Of a stretch of DNA of 64,000 nucleotides, positions 28,901 through 40,230 are shown piece by piece. The notes under the pieces were generated by a model. The model searched no databases and had not been told where the DNA came from. It was given only the letters and a program-made list of their open reading frames with translations. The translations under genes were made by a program, and so were the position numbers. The DNA is from Elmis aenea (Eukaryota; Arthropoda; Insecta; Coleoptera; Elmidae): positions 39,852 through 103,851 of the forward strand of contig CANTFG010000234.1 of the NCBI GenBank assembly GCA_947652605.1, given 5' to 3'. Positions within the stretch are counted from its first letter, which is position 1. Every line of letters begins with the position of its first letter.

Positions 28901-29640
28901 GGAATACAATTGTTTTGCATATGTCTTTCAATGAGCTGGTTTTAATTTTTAATAATTTCCTAAAAATACCGTGCATTAGTTAATACATATGTTCCTTGAG
29001 CGACTATTTCTGAACAATTTTATTTATTAATTTGTATATCACAGGAACAGTTTATCCATCGCCTCTTTACATGAATACAATTGTTTTGCATATGTCTTTC
29101 AATGAGCTGGTTTTAATTTTTAATAATTTCCTAAAAATACCGTGCTTTAGTTAATACATATGTTCCTTGTGCGACTATTTCGAAACAATTTCAATTATTG
29201 ATTTCTATATGACAGGAACAGTTTATCCATCGCCTCTTTACATGAATACAATTGTTTTGCATATGTCTTTCAATGAGCTGGTTTTAATTTTTAATAATTT
29301 CCTAAAAATACCGTGCATTAGTTAATACATATGTTCCTTGTGCGACTATTTCGAAACAATTTTAATTATTGATTTGTATGTATATCACAGGAACAGTTTA
29401 TCCATCGCCTCTTTACATGAATACAATTGTTTTGCATATGTCTTTCAATGAGCTGGTTTTAATTTTTAATAATTTCCTAAAAATACCGTGCTTTAGGTAA
29501 TACATATGTTCCTTGTGCGACTATTTCGAAACAATTTCAATTATTGATTTGTATATGACAGGAACAGTTTATCCATCGCCTCTTTACATGAATACAATTG
29601 TTTTGCATATGTCTTTCAATGAGCTGGTTTTAATTTTTAA

Positions 29641-29658
29641 CCTTCGGTGTACTAGGTG
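29641..29658 (+). repeat. piggyBac-like element 1, left terminal inverted repeat
   Basis: CCTTCGGTGTACTAGGTG immediately follows the TTAA duplication. It pairs with the right terminal repeat except at positions 6 and 13. Confidence 0.9.
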
Positions 29659-29943
29659 ACGAATTCTTACATCCCATACAACGTGGGGTTTGACGTACCC
29701 CAAATATAATTAGGACAAATAGCAACAACAATAAATTTTTTATTATTGTTATACAAAATTATTAATGTTTTATGTTGCAAATAAGAGCTTTAGTAAAAAA
29801 CGGAACCACATTTTACGTTTTAATCTAACTTTATTAAAAAAAATTAAAAAAACAACTCCTGTTAAAAATAAAATTATTAACTCTTATAAACTACTTTTTA
29901 CGAACTTAATAACAAGATATAAAATCAAAGTTATAATAAAAAA
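29659..29943 (-). other. 3' end region of piggyBac-like element 1, no gene
   Basis: AT-rich sequence between the transposase stop and the left terminal repeat. AATAAA-like sequence on the minus strand near 29740 could serve as a polyadenylation signal. The short plus-strand open frame at 29765-29947 is low-complexity K/N/I-rich translation of AT-rich DNA and is not supported as a gene. Confidence 0.4.
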
Positions 29944-30714
29944 CTAGTTCAGTTCATCCGTTTCACTATTTATGCAGTCTTCGCAAACAAATTTTGCATG
30001 TTCCATACATATCGGCGCAATACATTTCTGACAGGTGTATTTAGTTTTTCTGTCTTTTTTTCGTGGACACTTTACACATCTCTGCATAGTATGTTGTCTT
30101 TTTGCTGGTGGTTCTTGAAGATGTTCTGATGTTTTTTCAAAATATTTTTCGATCCTCTTACGTAGAGTTTGAGGAAGATGCTGATTCTGCCGTCTTAGAT
30201 TCAAATGATCTCTTACTAATGATATGCCAAGTTCACGAATAAATTTTCCTCTCAAATTAGTTTTGTCTTTTTCAATCCCGTTATTTAACATGTGTATTAC
30301 CATCCTATTGATTCCTGCATGGTTCAGCAGTGCAAAAAATACTGTAAGTGGCCAGCGTTTCGAGTTTCGTGATACATCATAAGTCCTCGAAAGTTTGTCG
30401 ACCACATCAACACCGCTTTTGGTCAGGTTGTAAAAAGTTATTACGGCTGGTTTTTGTTGATCGCCAGACTCGGGATCAATTTCATTATCATGATGCAATG
30501 ATGACAACATGAATACCAGTTTTCGTGGTTTCGGTACATAAGACAGAATAGTGCAATATTTTTGAAATCCAAATAACGTTGATTTTACTTCACGATTTTT
30601 TTTTAATGCAAGTGGAATGCAGGTTTTATTGGCACGTAAAGTACCAACGACAGTAAGTTTGTGATTTTTTAGCAAATTTTCAGTGACTTCATAACTGGTA
30701 AAAAAGTTGTCCAT
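29944..30714 (-). CDS. piggyBac transposase, C-terminal 256 residues
   Basis: This is the C-terminal part of a piggyBac-family (DDE/DDD) transposase, the nuclear enzyme that excises and inserts TTAA-flanked elements. The frame opens with MDNFFTS, matching the family motif that holds the second catalytic aspartate (D2). It continues to TKSGVDVVDKL, the motif around the third aspartate (D103, with D106), and an RW pair at 120-121. It ends in a cysteine-rich zinc-binding domain (C213, C216, C228, C231, C236, H239, C244, C247) that in this family binds terminal DNA. The N-terminal domain and the first catalytic aspartate are missing, so it should be catalytically dead. The ATG at 30714 is an internal methionine of the original protein, not a natural start. 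There is no internal stop, so the deletion is probably recent. Confidence 0.9.
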   Translation of the reverse strand: MDNFFTSYEVTENLLKNHKLTVVGTLRANKTCIPLALKKNREVKSTLFGFQKYCTILSYVPKPRKLVFMLSSLHHDNEIDPESGDQQKPAVITFYNLTKSGVDVVDKLSRTYDVSRNSKRWPLTVFFALLNHAGINRMVIHMLNNGIEKDKTNLRGKFIRELGISLVRDHLNLRRQNQHLPQTLRKRIEKYFEKTSEHLQEPPAKRQHTMQRCVKCPRKKDRKTKYTCQKCIAPICMEHAKFVCEDCINSETDELN

Positions 30715-30782
30715 AGTAATATTTCGTCTTCTTCTTCTAAAAGTGCTGTGATTTCTGCTTCCGTCAATTTTCGATTGGACAT
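30669..30782 (-). pseudogene. piggyBac transposase N-terminal remnant, frameshifted by the internal deletion
   Basis: An ATG at 30782 on the minus strand opens MSNRKLTEAEITALLEEEDE, an acidic start like the N-termini of many piggyBac-like transposases. After about 20 codons the sequence jumps to the region of the second catalytic aspartate. The two parts are 68 nt apart from ATG to ATG, so they are out of frame, and translation from this start ends at 30669 after 37 codons. I infer that this is the authentic start and that a deletion junction lies near 30715-30725. The size of the lost part cannot be read from this window. Confidence 0.7.
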
Positions 30783-31085
30783 GTTACGTAAAATTAACAC
30801 CTAGATATAAATATTGTTATATAAAAATGCCCACATAAGTGTATAATAACAAAACTCAAAATAATAATACGTTCCTTTTTATCTACGACCCGTACTAGGT
30901 GGGGTATGTGATGCCCACGCCTAATTTGCATACGTGTAGCACTCGTACGAACTGACACCCGACTAACTGAACGTCGCCATACGAAGCGGCAATGTTGCAA
31001 TTACAGCTACTGAGAGAACCAATCACCACGATTTGTTCGTTTCAAAATGGTTTCGAATTTTGAAAGCTTGGGGTATATCACACCC
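30783..31085 (-). other. 5' end region of piggyBac-like element 1, no gene
   Basis: This lies between the transposase start and the right terminal repeat and would hold the promoter and 5' leader. It contains GTACTAGGTG at 30892, a copy of the terminal-repeat core, and several GGGGTA/ACCCCA motifs. A 68-codon open frame on the minus strand (30794-31000) has no recognisable domain and I do not call it a gene. Confidence 0.5.
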
Positions 31086-31103
31086 CACCTGGTACACGGA
31101 AGG
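31086..31103 (-). repeat. piggyBac-like element 1, right terminal inverted repeat
   Basis: Read inward on the minus strand it is CCTTCCGTGTACCAGGTG, followed outside by TTAA. A further copy of its core, GTACTAGGTGGGGTA, lies about 200 bp inside at 30892 in the opposite orientation, a possible subterminal binding site. Confidence 0.9.
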
Positions 31104-31200
31104 TTAATAATTTCCTAAAAATACCGTGCATTAGTTAATACATATGTTCCTTGTGCGACTATTTCGAAACAATTTCAATTATTGATTTGTATATCACAGA

Positions 31201-34112
31201 AATAGTTTATCTATCGCCTCTTTACATGAATACAATTGTTTTGCATATGTCTTTCAATGAGCTGGTATTAATTTTTAATAATTTCCTAAAAATACCGTGC
31301 TTTAGTTAATACATATGTTCCTTGTCCGACTATTTCTAAACAATTTTAATTATTGATTTGTATATCACAGGAACAGTTTATCCATCGCCTTTTTACATGA
31401 ATAAAATTGTTTTGCATATGTCTTTCAATGAGATGGTTTTAATTTTTAATAATTTCCTAAAAATACCGTGCTTTAGTTAATACATATGTTCCTTGTGCTA
31501 CTATTTCGAAACAATTTCATTTATTGATTTGTATATCACAGGAACAGTTTATCAATCGCCTCTTTACATGAATACAATTGTTTTGCATATGTCTTTCAAT
31601 GAGCTGGTATTAGTTTTTAATAATTTCCTAAAAATACCGTGCATTAGTTAATACATATGTTCCTTGTGCGACTATTTCGAAACAATTTCAATTATTGATT
31701 TGTATATCACAGGAACAGTTTATCCATCGCCTCTTTACATGAATACAATTGTTTTGCATATGTCTTTCAATGAGCTGGTTTTAATTTTTAATAATTTCCT
31801 AAAAATACCGTGCTTTAGTTAATACATATGTTCCTTGTGCTACTATTTCAAAACAATTTCATTTATTGATTTGTATATCACAGGAACAGTTTATCAATCG
31901 CCTCTTTACATGAATACAATTGTTTTGCATATGTCTTTCAATGAGCTGGTATTAATTTTTAATAATTTCCTAAAAATACCGTGCTTTAGTTAATACAAAT
32001 GTTCCTTGAGCGACTATTTCTAAACAATTTTAATTATTGATTTGTATATCACAGGAACAGTTTATCCATCGCCTCTTTGCAGGATTACAATTGTTTTGCA
32101 TATGTCTTTCAATGAGCTGGTTTTAATTTTTAATAATTTCCTAAAAATACCGTGCTTTAGTTAATACATTATGTTCCTTGAGCGACTATTTCTAAACAAT
32201 TTTAATTATTGATTTGTATATCACAGGAACAGTTTATCCATCGCCTCTTTACAGGAATACAATTGTTTTGCATATGTCTTTCAATGAGCTGGTTTTAATT
32301 TTTAATAATTTCCTAAAAATACCGTGCATTAGTTAATACATATGTTCCTTGAGCGACTATTTCTGAACAATTTTAATTATTAATTTGTATATCACAGGAA
32401 CAGTTTATCCATCGCCTCTTTACATGAATACAATTGTTTTGCATATGTCTTTCAATAAGCTGGTTTTAATTTTTAATAATTTCCTAAAAATACCGTGCTT
32501 TAGTTAATACATATGTTCCTTGTGCGACTATTTCGAAACAATTTCAATTATTGATTTCTATATGACAGGAACAGTTTATCCATCGCCTCTTTACATGAAT
32601 ACAATTGTTTTGCATATGTCTTTCAATGAGCTGGTTTTAATTTTTAATAATTTCCTAAAAATACCGTGCATTAGTTAATACATATGTTCCTTGTGCGACT
32701 ATTTCGAAACAATTTCAATTATTGATTTGTATATCACAGGAACAGTTTATCCATCGCCTCTTTACATGAATACAATTGTTTTGCATATGTCTTTCAATGA
32801 GCTGGTATTAATTTTTAATAATTTCCTAAAAATACCGTGCTTTAGTTAATACATATGTTCCTTGTGCGACTATTTCTAAACAATTTTAATTATTGATTTG
32901 TATATCACAGGAACAGTTTATCCATCGCCTCTTTACATGAATAAAATAGTTTTGCATATGTCTTTCAATGAGCTGGTTTTAATTTTTAATAATTTCCTAA
33001 AAATACCGTGCTTTAGTTAATACATATGTTCCTTGTGCGACTATTTCGAAACAATTTCAATTATTGATTTGTATATCACAGGAACAGTTTATCCATCGCC
33101 TCTTTACATGAATACAATTGTTTTGCATATGTCTTTCAATGAGCTGATATTAATTTTTAATAATTTCCTAAAAATACCGTGCTTTAGTTAATACATATGT
33201 TCCTTGTGCGACTATTTCTAAACAATTTTAATTATTGATTTGTATATCACAGGAACAGTTTATCCATCGCCTCTTTACAGGAATACAATTGTTTTGCATA
33301 TGTCTTTCAATGAGCTGGTTTTAATTTTTAATAATTTCCTAAAAATACCGTGCTTTAGTTAATACATATGTTTCTTGAGCGACTATTTCTGAACATTTTT
33401 AATTATTGATTTGTATATCACAGAAACAGTTTATCCATCGCCTCTTTACATAAATACAATTGTTATGCGAATGTCTTTCAAAGAGCTGGTTTTAATTTTT
33501 ACTAATTTCCTAAAAATACCGTGCTTTAGTTAATACATATGTTCCTTGTGCGACTATTTCGAAACAATTTCAATTATTGATTTCTATATGACAGGAACAG
33601 TTTATCCATCGCCTCTTTACATGAATACAATTGTTTTGCATATGTCTTTCAATGAGCTGGTTTTAATTTTTAATAATTTCCTAAAAATACCGTGCATTAG
33701 TTAATACATATGTTCCTTGTGCGACTATTTCGAAACAATTTTAATTATTGATTTGTATGTATATCACAGGAACAGTTTATCCATCGCCTCTTTACATGAA
33801 TACAATTGTTTTGCATATGTCTTTCAATGAGCTGGTTTTAATTTTTAATAATTTCCTAAAAATACCGTGCTTTAGGTAATACATATGTTCCTTGTGCGAC
33901 TATTTCGAAACAATTTCAATTATTGATTTGTATATGACAGGAACAGTTTATCCATCGCCTCTTTACATGAATACAATTGTTTTGCATATGTCTTTCAATG
34001 AGCTGGTTTTAATTTTTAATAATTTCCTAAAAATACCGTGCATTAGTTAATACATATGTTCCTTGTGCGACTATTTCGAAACAATTTCAATTATTGATTT
34101 GTATATCACAGA
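31201..34112 (+). repeat. 17-mer higher-order repeat, copy 1 (2912 bp)
   Basis: The variant AATAGTTTATCTATCG at 31201 recurs at 34113, and TGTTATGCGA at 33461 recurs at 36373, both 2912 bp apart. That is 17 x 171 plus 5 bp, accounted for by the small insertions GTATGTAT (about 33755) and ACATTATG (about 32167). The same AATAGTTTATC variant occurs upstream at 24761. Confidence 0.88.
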
Positions 34113-36470
34113 AATAGTTTATCTATCGCCTCTTTACATGAATACAATTGTTTTGCATATGTCTTTCAATGAGCTGGTATTAATTTTTAATAATTTCCTA
34201 AAAATACCGTGCTTTAGTTAATACATATGTTCCTTGTCCGACTATTTCTAAACAATTTTAATTATTGATTTGTATATCACAGGAACAGTTTATCCATCGC
34301 CTTTTTACATGAATAAAATTGTTTTGCATATGTCTTTCAATGAGATGGTTTTAATTTTTAATAATTTCCTAAAAATACCGTGCTTTAGTTAATACATATG
34401 TTCCTTGTGCTACTATTTCGAAACAATTTCATTTATTGATTTGTATATCACAGGAACAGTTTATCAATCGCCTCTTTACATGAATACAATTGTTTTGCAT
34501 ATGTCTTTCAATGAGCTGGTATTAGTTTTTAATAATTTCCTAAAAATACCGTGCATTAGTTAATACATATGTTCCTTGTGCGACTATTTCGAAACAATTT
34601 CAATTATTGATTTGTATATCACAGGAACAGTTTATCCATCGCCTCTTTACATGAATACAATTGTTTTGCATATGTCTTTCAATGAGCTGGTTTTAATTTT
34701 TAATAATTTCCTAAAAATACCGTGCTTTAGTTAATACATATGTTCCTTGTGCTACTATTTCAAAACAATTTCATTTATTGATTTGTATATCACAGGAACA
34801 GTTTATCAATCGCCTCTTTACATGAATACAATTGTTTTGCATATGTCTTTCAATGAGCTGGTATTAATTTTTAATAATTTCCTAAAAATACCGTGCTTTA
34901 GTTAATACAAATGTTCCTTGAGCGACTATTTCTAAACAATTTTAATTATTGATTTGTATATCACAGGAACAGTTTATCCATCGCCTCTTTGCAGGATTAC
35001 AATTGTTTTGCATATGTCTTTCAATGAGCTGGTTTTAATTTTTAATAATTTCCTAAAAATACCGTGCTTTAGTTAATACATTATGTTCCTTGAGCGACTA
35101 TTTCTAAACAATTTTAATTATTGATTTGTATATCACAGGAACAGTTTATCCATCGCCTCTTTACAGGAATACAATTGTTTTGCATATGTCTTTCAATGAG
35201 CTGGTTTTAATTTTTAATAATTTCCTAAAAATACCGTGCATTAGTTAATACATATGTTCCTTGAGCGACTATTTCTGAACAATTTTAATTATTAATTTGT
35301 ATATCACAGGAACAGTTTATCCATCGCCTCTTTACATGAATACAATTGTTTTGCATATGTCTTTCAATAAGCTGGTTTTAATTTTTAATAATTTCCTAAA
35401 AATACCGTGCTTTAGTTAATACATATGTTCCTTGTGCGACTATTTCGAAACAATTTCAATTATTGATTTCTATATGACAGGAACAGTTTATCCATCGCCT
35501 CTTTACATGAATACAATTGTTTTGCATATGTCTTTCAATGAGCTGGTTTTAATTTTTAATAATTTCCTAAAAATACCGTGCATTAGTTAATACATATGTT
35601 CCTTGTGCGACTATTTCGAAACAATTTCAATTATTGATTTGTATATCACAGGAACAGTTTATCCATCGCCTCTTTACATGAATACAATTGTTTTGCATAT
35701 GTCTTTCAATGAGCTGGTATTAATTTTTAATAATTTCCTAAAAATACCGTGCTTTAGTTAATACATATGTTCCTTGTGCGACTATTTCTAAACAATTTTA
35801 ATTATTGATTTGTATATCACAGGAACAGTTTATCCATCGCCTCTTTACATGAATAAAATAGTTTTGCATATGTCTTTCAATGAGCTGGTTTTAATTTTTA
35901 ATAATTTCCTAAAAATACCGTGCTTTAGTTAATACATATGTTCCTTGTGCGACTATTTCGAAACAATTTCAATTATTGATTTGTATATCACAGGAACAGT
36001 TTATCCATCGCCTCTTTACATGAATACAATTGTTTTGCATATGTCTTTCAATGAGCTGATATTAATTTTTAATAATTTCCTAAAAATACCGTGCTTTAGT
36101 TAATACATATGTTCCTTGTGCGACTATTTCTAAACAATTTTAATTATTGATTTGTATATCACAGGAACAGTTTATCCATCGCCTCTTTACAGGAATACAA
36201 TTGTTTTGCATATGTCTTTCAATGAGCTGGTTTTAATTTTTAATAATTTCCTAAAAATACCGTGCTTTAGTTAATACATATGTTTCTTGAGCGACTATTT
36301 CTGAACATTTTTAATTATTGATTTGTATATCACAGAAACAGTTTATCCATCGCCTCTTTACATAAATACAATTGTTATGCGAATGTCTTTCAAAGAGCTG
36401 GTTTTAATTTTTACTAATTTCCTAAAAATACCGTGCTTTAGTTAATACATATGTTCCTTGTGCGACTATT
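34113..36470 (+). repeat. 17-mer higher-order repeat, copy 2 (truncated)
   Basis: It matches the unit at 31201 in variant order, but after about 36470 it continues with TTCATTTATTG/TATCAATCG monomers instead of the TTTCTATATGAC monomer found in copy 1. A recombination junction lies there. Confidence 0.8.
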
Positions 36471-36819
36471 TCGAAACAATTTCATTTATTGATTTGTATA
36501 TCACAGGAACAGTTTATCAATCGCCTCTTTACATGAATACAATTGTTTTGCATATGTCTTTCAATGAGCTGGTATTAATTTTTAATAATTTCCTAAAAAT
36601 ACCGTGCATTAGTTAATACATAAATTATGTTCCTTGTGCGACTATTTCGAAACAATTTCAATTATTGATTTGTATATCACAGGAACAGTTTATCCATCGC
36701 CTCTTTACATGAATACAATTGTTTTGCATATGTCTTTCAATGAGCTGGTTTTAATTTTTAATAATTTCCTAAAAATACCGTGCTTTAGTTAATACATATG
36801 TTCCTTGTGCTACTATTTC

Positions 36820-38537
36820 GAAACCATTTCATTTATTGATTTGTATATCACAGGAACAGTTTATCAATCGCCTCTTTACATGAATACAATTGTTTTGCAT
36901 ATGTCTTTCAATGAGCTGGTATTAATTTTTAATAATTTCCTAAAAATACCGTGCTTTAGTTAATACAAATGTTCCTTGAGCGACTATTTCTAAACAATTT
37001 TAATTATTGATTTGTATATCACAGGAACAGTTTATCCATCGCCTCTTTGCAGGATTACAATTGTTTTGCATATGTCTTTCAATGAGCTGGTTTTAATTTT
37101 TAATAATTTCCTAAAAATACCGTGCTTTAGTTAATACATAATTATGTTCCTTGAGCGACTATTTCTAAACAATTTTAATTATTGATTTGTATATCACAGG
37201 AACAGTTTATCCATCGCCTCTTTACAGGAATACAATTGTTTTGCATATGTCTTTCAATGAGCTGGTTTTAATTTTTAATAATTTCCTAAAAATACCGTGC
37301 ATTAGTTAATACATATGTTCCTTGAGCGACTATTTCTGAACAATTTTATTTATTAATTTGTATATCACAGGAACAGTTTATCCATCGCCTCTTTACATGA
37401 ATACAATTGTTTTGCATATGTCTTTCAATAAGCTGGTTTTAATTTTTAATAATTTCCTAAAAATACCGTGCTTTAGTTAATACATATGTTCCTTGTGCGA
37501 CTATTTCGAAACAATTTCAATTATTGATTTCTATATGACAGGAACAGTTTATCCATCGCCTCTTTACATGAATACAATTGTTTTGCATATGTCTTTCAAT
37601 GAGCTGGTTTTAATTTTTAATAATTTCCTAAAAATACCGTGCTTTAGTTAATACATATGTTCCTTGTGCTACTATTTCGAAACCATTTCATTTATTGATT
37701 TGTATATCACAGGAACAGTTTATCAATCGCCTCTTTACATGAATACAATTGTTTTGCATATGTCTTTCAATGAGCTGGTATTAATTTTTAATAATTTCCT
37801 AAAAATACCGTGCTTTAGTTAATACAAATGTTCCTTGAGCGACTATTTCTAAACAATTTTAATTATTGATTTGTATATCACAGGAACAGTTTATCCATCG
37901 CCTCTTTGCAGGATTACAATTGTTTTGCATATGTCTTTCAATGAGCTGGTTTTAATTTTTAATAATTTCCTAAAAATACCGTGCTTTAGTTAATACATAA
38001 TTATGTTCCTTGAGCGACTATTTCTAAACAATTTTAATTATTGATTTGTATATCACAGGAACAGTTTATCCATCGCCTCTTTACAGGAATACAATTGTTT
38101 TGCATATGTCTTTCAATGAGCTGGTTTTAATTTTTAATAATTTCCTAAAAATACCGTGCATTAGTTAATACATATGTTCCTTGAGCGACTATTTCTGAAC
38201 AATTTTATTTATTAATTTGTATATCACAGGAACAGTTTATCCATCGCCTCTTTACATGAATACAATTGTTTTGCATATGTCTTTCAATAAGCTGGTTTTA
38301 ATTTTTAATAATTTCCTAAAAATACCGTGCTTTAGTTAATACATATGTTCCTTGTGCGACTATTTCGAAACAATTTCAATTATTGATTTCTATATGACAG
38401 GAACAGTTTATCCATCGCCTCTTTACATGAATACAATTGTTTTGCATATGTCTTTCAATGAGCTGGTTTTAATTTTTAATAATTTCCTAAAAATACCGTG
38501 CATTAGTTAATACATATGTTCCTTGTGCGACTATTTC
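36820..38537 (+). repeat. 5-mer duplication, two copies of 859 bp
   Basis: The private variant GAAACCATTTC occurs at 36820 and 37679, and ACATAATTATG at 37136 and 37995; both pairs are 859 bp apart (5 x 171 plus the 4-bp insertion). The copies read identical until the junction near 38500, making this one of the youngest events in the window. Confidence 0.88.
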
Positions 38538-40230
38538 GAAACAATTTCAATTATTGATTTGTATATCACAGGAACAGTTTATCCATCGCCTCTTTACATG
38601 AATACAATTGTTTTGCATATGTCTTTCAATGAGCTGGTATTAATTTTTAATAATTTCCTAAAAATACCGTGCTTTAGTTAATACATATGTTCCTTGTGCG
38701 ACTATTTCTAAACAATTTTAATTATTGATTTGTATATCACAGGAACAGTTTATCCATCGCCTCTTTACATGAATAAAATAGTTTTGCATATGTCTTTCAA
38801 TGAGCTGGTTTTAATTTTTAATAATTTCCTAAAAATACCGTGCTTTAGTTAATACATATGTTCCTTGTGCGACTATTTCGAAACAATTTCAATTATTGAT
38901 TTGTATATCACAGGAACAGTTTATCCATCGCCTCTTTACATGAATACAATTGTTTTGCATATGTCTTTCAATGAGCTGGTATTAATTTTTAATAATTTCC
39001 TAAAAATACTGTGCTTTAGTTAATACATATGTTCCTTGTGCGACTATTTCTAAACAATTTTAATTATTGATTTGTATATCACAGGAACAGTTTATCCATC
39101 GCCTCTTTACAGGAATACAATTGTTTTGCATATGTCTTTCAATGAGCTGGTTTTAATTTTTAATAATTTCCTAAAAATACCGTGCTTTAGTTAATACATA
39201 TGTTTCTTGAGCGACTATTTCTGAACATTTTTAATTATTGATTTGTATATCACAGAAACAGTTTATCCATCGCCTCTTTACATAAATACAATTGTTATGC
39301 GAATGTCTTTCAAAGAGCTGGTTTTAATTTTTACTAATTTCCTAAAAATACCGTGCTTTAGTTAATACATATGTTCCTTGTGCGACTATTTCGAAACAAT
39401 TTCTATTATTGATTTGTATATCACAGGAACAGTTTATCCATCGCCTCTTTACATGAATACAATTGTTTTGCATATGTCTTTCAGTGAGCTGGTTTTAATT
39501 TTTAATAATTTCCTAAAAATACCGTGCTTTAGTTAATACATATGTTCCTTGAGCGACAATTTCGAAACAATTTTAATTATTGATTTGTATATCACAGGAA
39601 CAGTTTATCCATCGCCTCTTTACATGAATACAATTGTTTAGCATATGTCTTTTAATGAGCTGGTATTAATTTTTAATAATTTCCTAAAAATACCGTGCTT
39701 TAGTTAATACATAATTATGTTCCTTGTGCGACTATTTCGAAACAATTTCAATTATTGATTTGTATATGACAGGAACAGTTTATCCATCGCCTCTTTACAT
39801 GAATACAATTGTTTTGCATAAGTCTTTCAATGAGCTGGTTTTAATTTTTAATAATTTCCTAAAAATACCGTGCTTTAGTTAATACATATGTTCCTTGAGC
39901 GACTATTTCTAAACAATTTTAATTATTGATTTGTATATCACAGGAACAGTTTATCCATCGCCTCTTTACAGGAATACAATTGTTTTGCATATGTCTTTCA
40001 ATGAGCTGGTTTTAATTTTTAATAATTTCCTAAAAACACCGTGCATTAGTTAATACATATGTTCCTTGAGCGACTATTTCTGAACAATTTTAATTATTGA
40101 TTTGTATATCACAGGAACAGTTTATCCATCGCCTCTTTACATGAATACAATTGTTTTGCATATGTCTTTCAATGAGCTGGTTTTAATTTTTAATAATTTC
40201 CTAAAAATACCGTGCTTTAGTTAATACATA

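Larger units (their letters stand above)
1..29640 (+). repeat. 171-bp satellite array, segment 1 (uninterrupted, about 173 monomers)
   Basis: Tandem head-to-tail copies of a 171-bp monomer. The marker CATATGTCTTTC recurs at 11, 351, 522 and 693, each 171 bp from the next apart from a 2-bp deletion in the monomer at 182. The consensus is about 28% GC. It has two CATATG palindromes 68 bp apart, an ACAATTGT palindrome and four TTAA sites per monomer. Neighbouring monomers differ by a few substitutions, and these variants recur in fixed orders that define higher-order repeats. I saw no inverted monomers, no transposon and no credible gene in this segment; short open frames here are satellite sequence. 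The segment ends at the TTAA target site of a piggyBac-like element. Confidence 0.98.
29641..31103 (-). mobile_element. piggyBac-like element 1, internally deleted (1463 bp)
   Basis: A precise insertion flanked by TTAA duplications (29637-29640 and 31104-31107), the hallmark of the piggyBac superfamily. The ends are 18-bp inverted repeats (CCTTCGGTGTACTAGGTG on the left, CCTTCCGTGTACCAGGTG on the right when read inward) matching at 16 of 18 positions. The element carries the C-terminal half of a transposase on the minus strand and a short N-terminal remnant, so a large internal part is gone. It probably cannot supply its own transposase. Equivalent HOR positions without the element exist at 24664-24667 and 34016-34019, which confirms both boundaries. 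Confidence 0.95.
31104..40230 (+). repeat. 171-bp satellite array, segment 2
   Basis: Same monomer and orientation as segment 1, resuming in phase at the TTAA duplication. Monomers here carry variants such as TTTATCAATCG, TTTCTATATGAC, GCTACTATTTC and TTATGCGAATG that are rare or absent in the first 24 kb. They match 24.4-29.6 kb, so this is one HOR domain split by the transposon. No gene is seen. Confidence 0.97.

Noticed and set aside
1..29640. CRISPR-like array of regular repeats
   Set aside because: There are no unique spacers: the whole 171-bp unit repeats, the context is eukaryotic transposons, and no cas genes are present.
29765..29947. 60-codon plus-strand frame in piggyBac-like element 1
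   Set aside because: Lysine/asparagine/isoleucine-rich translation of AT-rich DNA opposite the transposase 3' end; no family resemblance.
30794..31000. 68-codon minus-strand frame in piggyBac-like element 1
   Set aside because: It lies upstream of the transposase start in the leader and terminal region and shows no domain.
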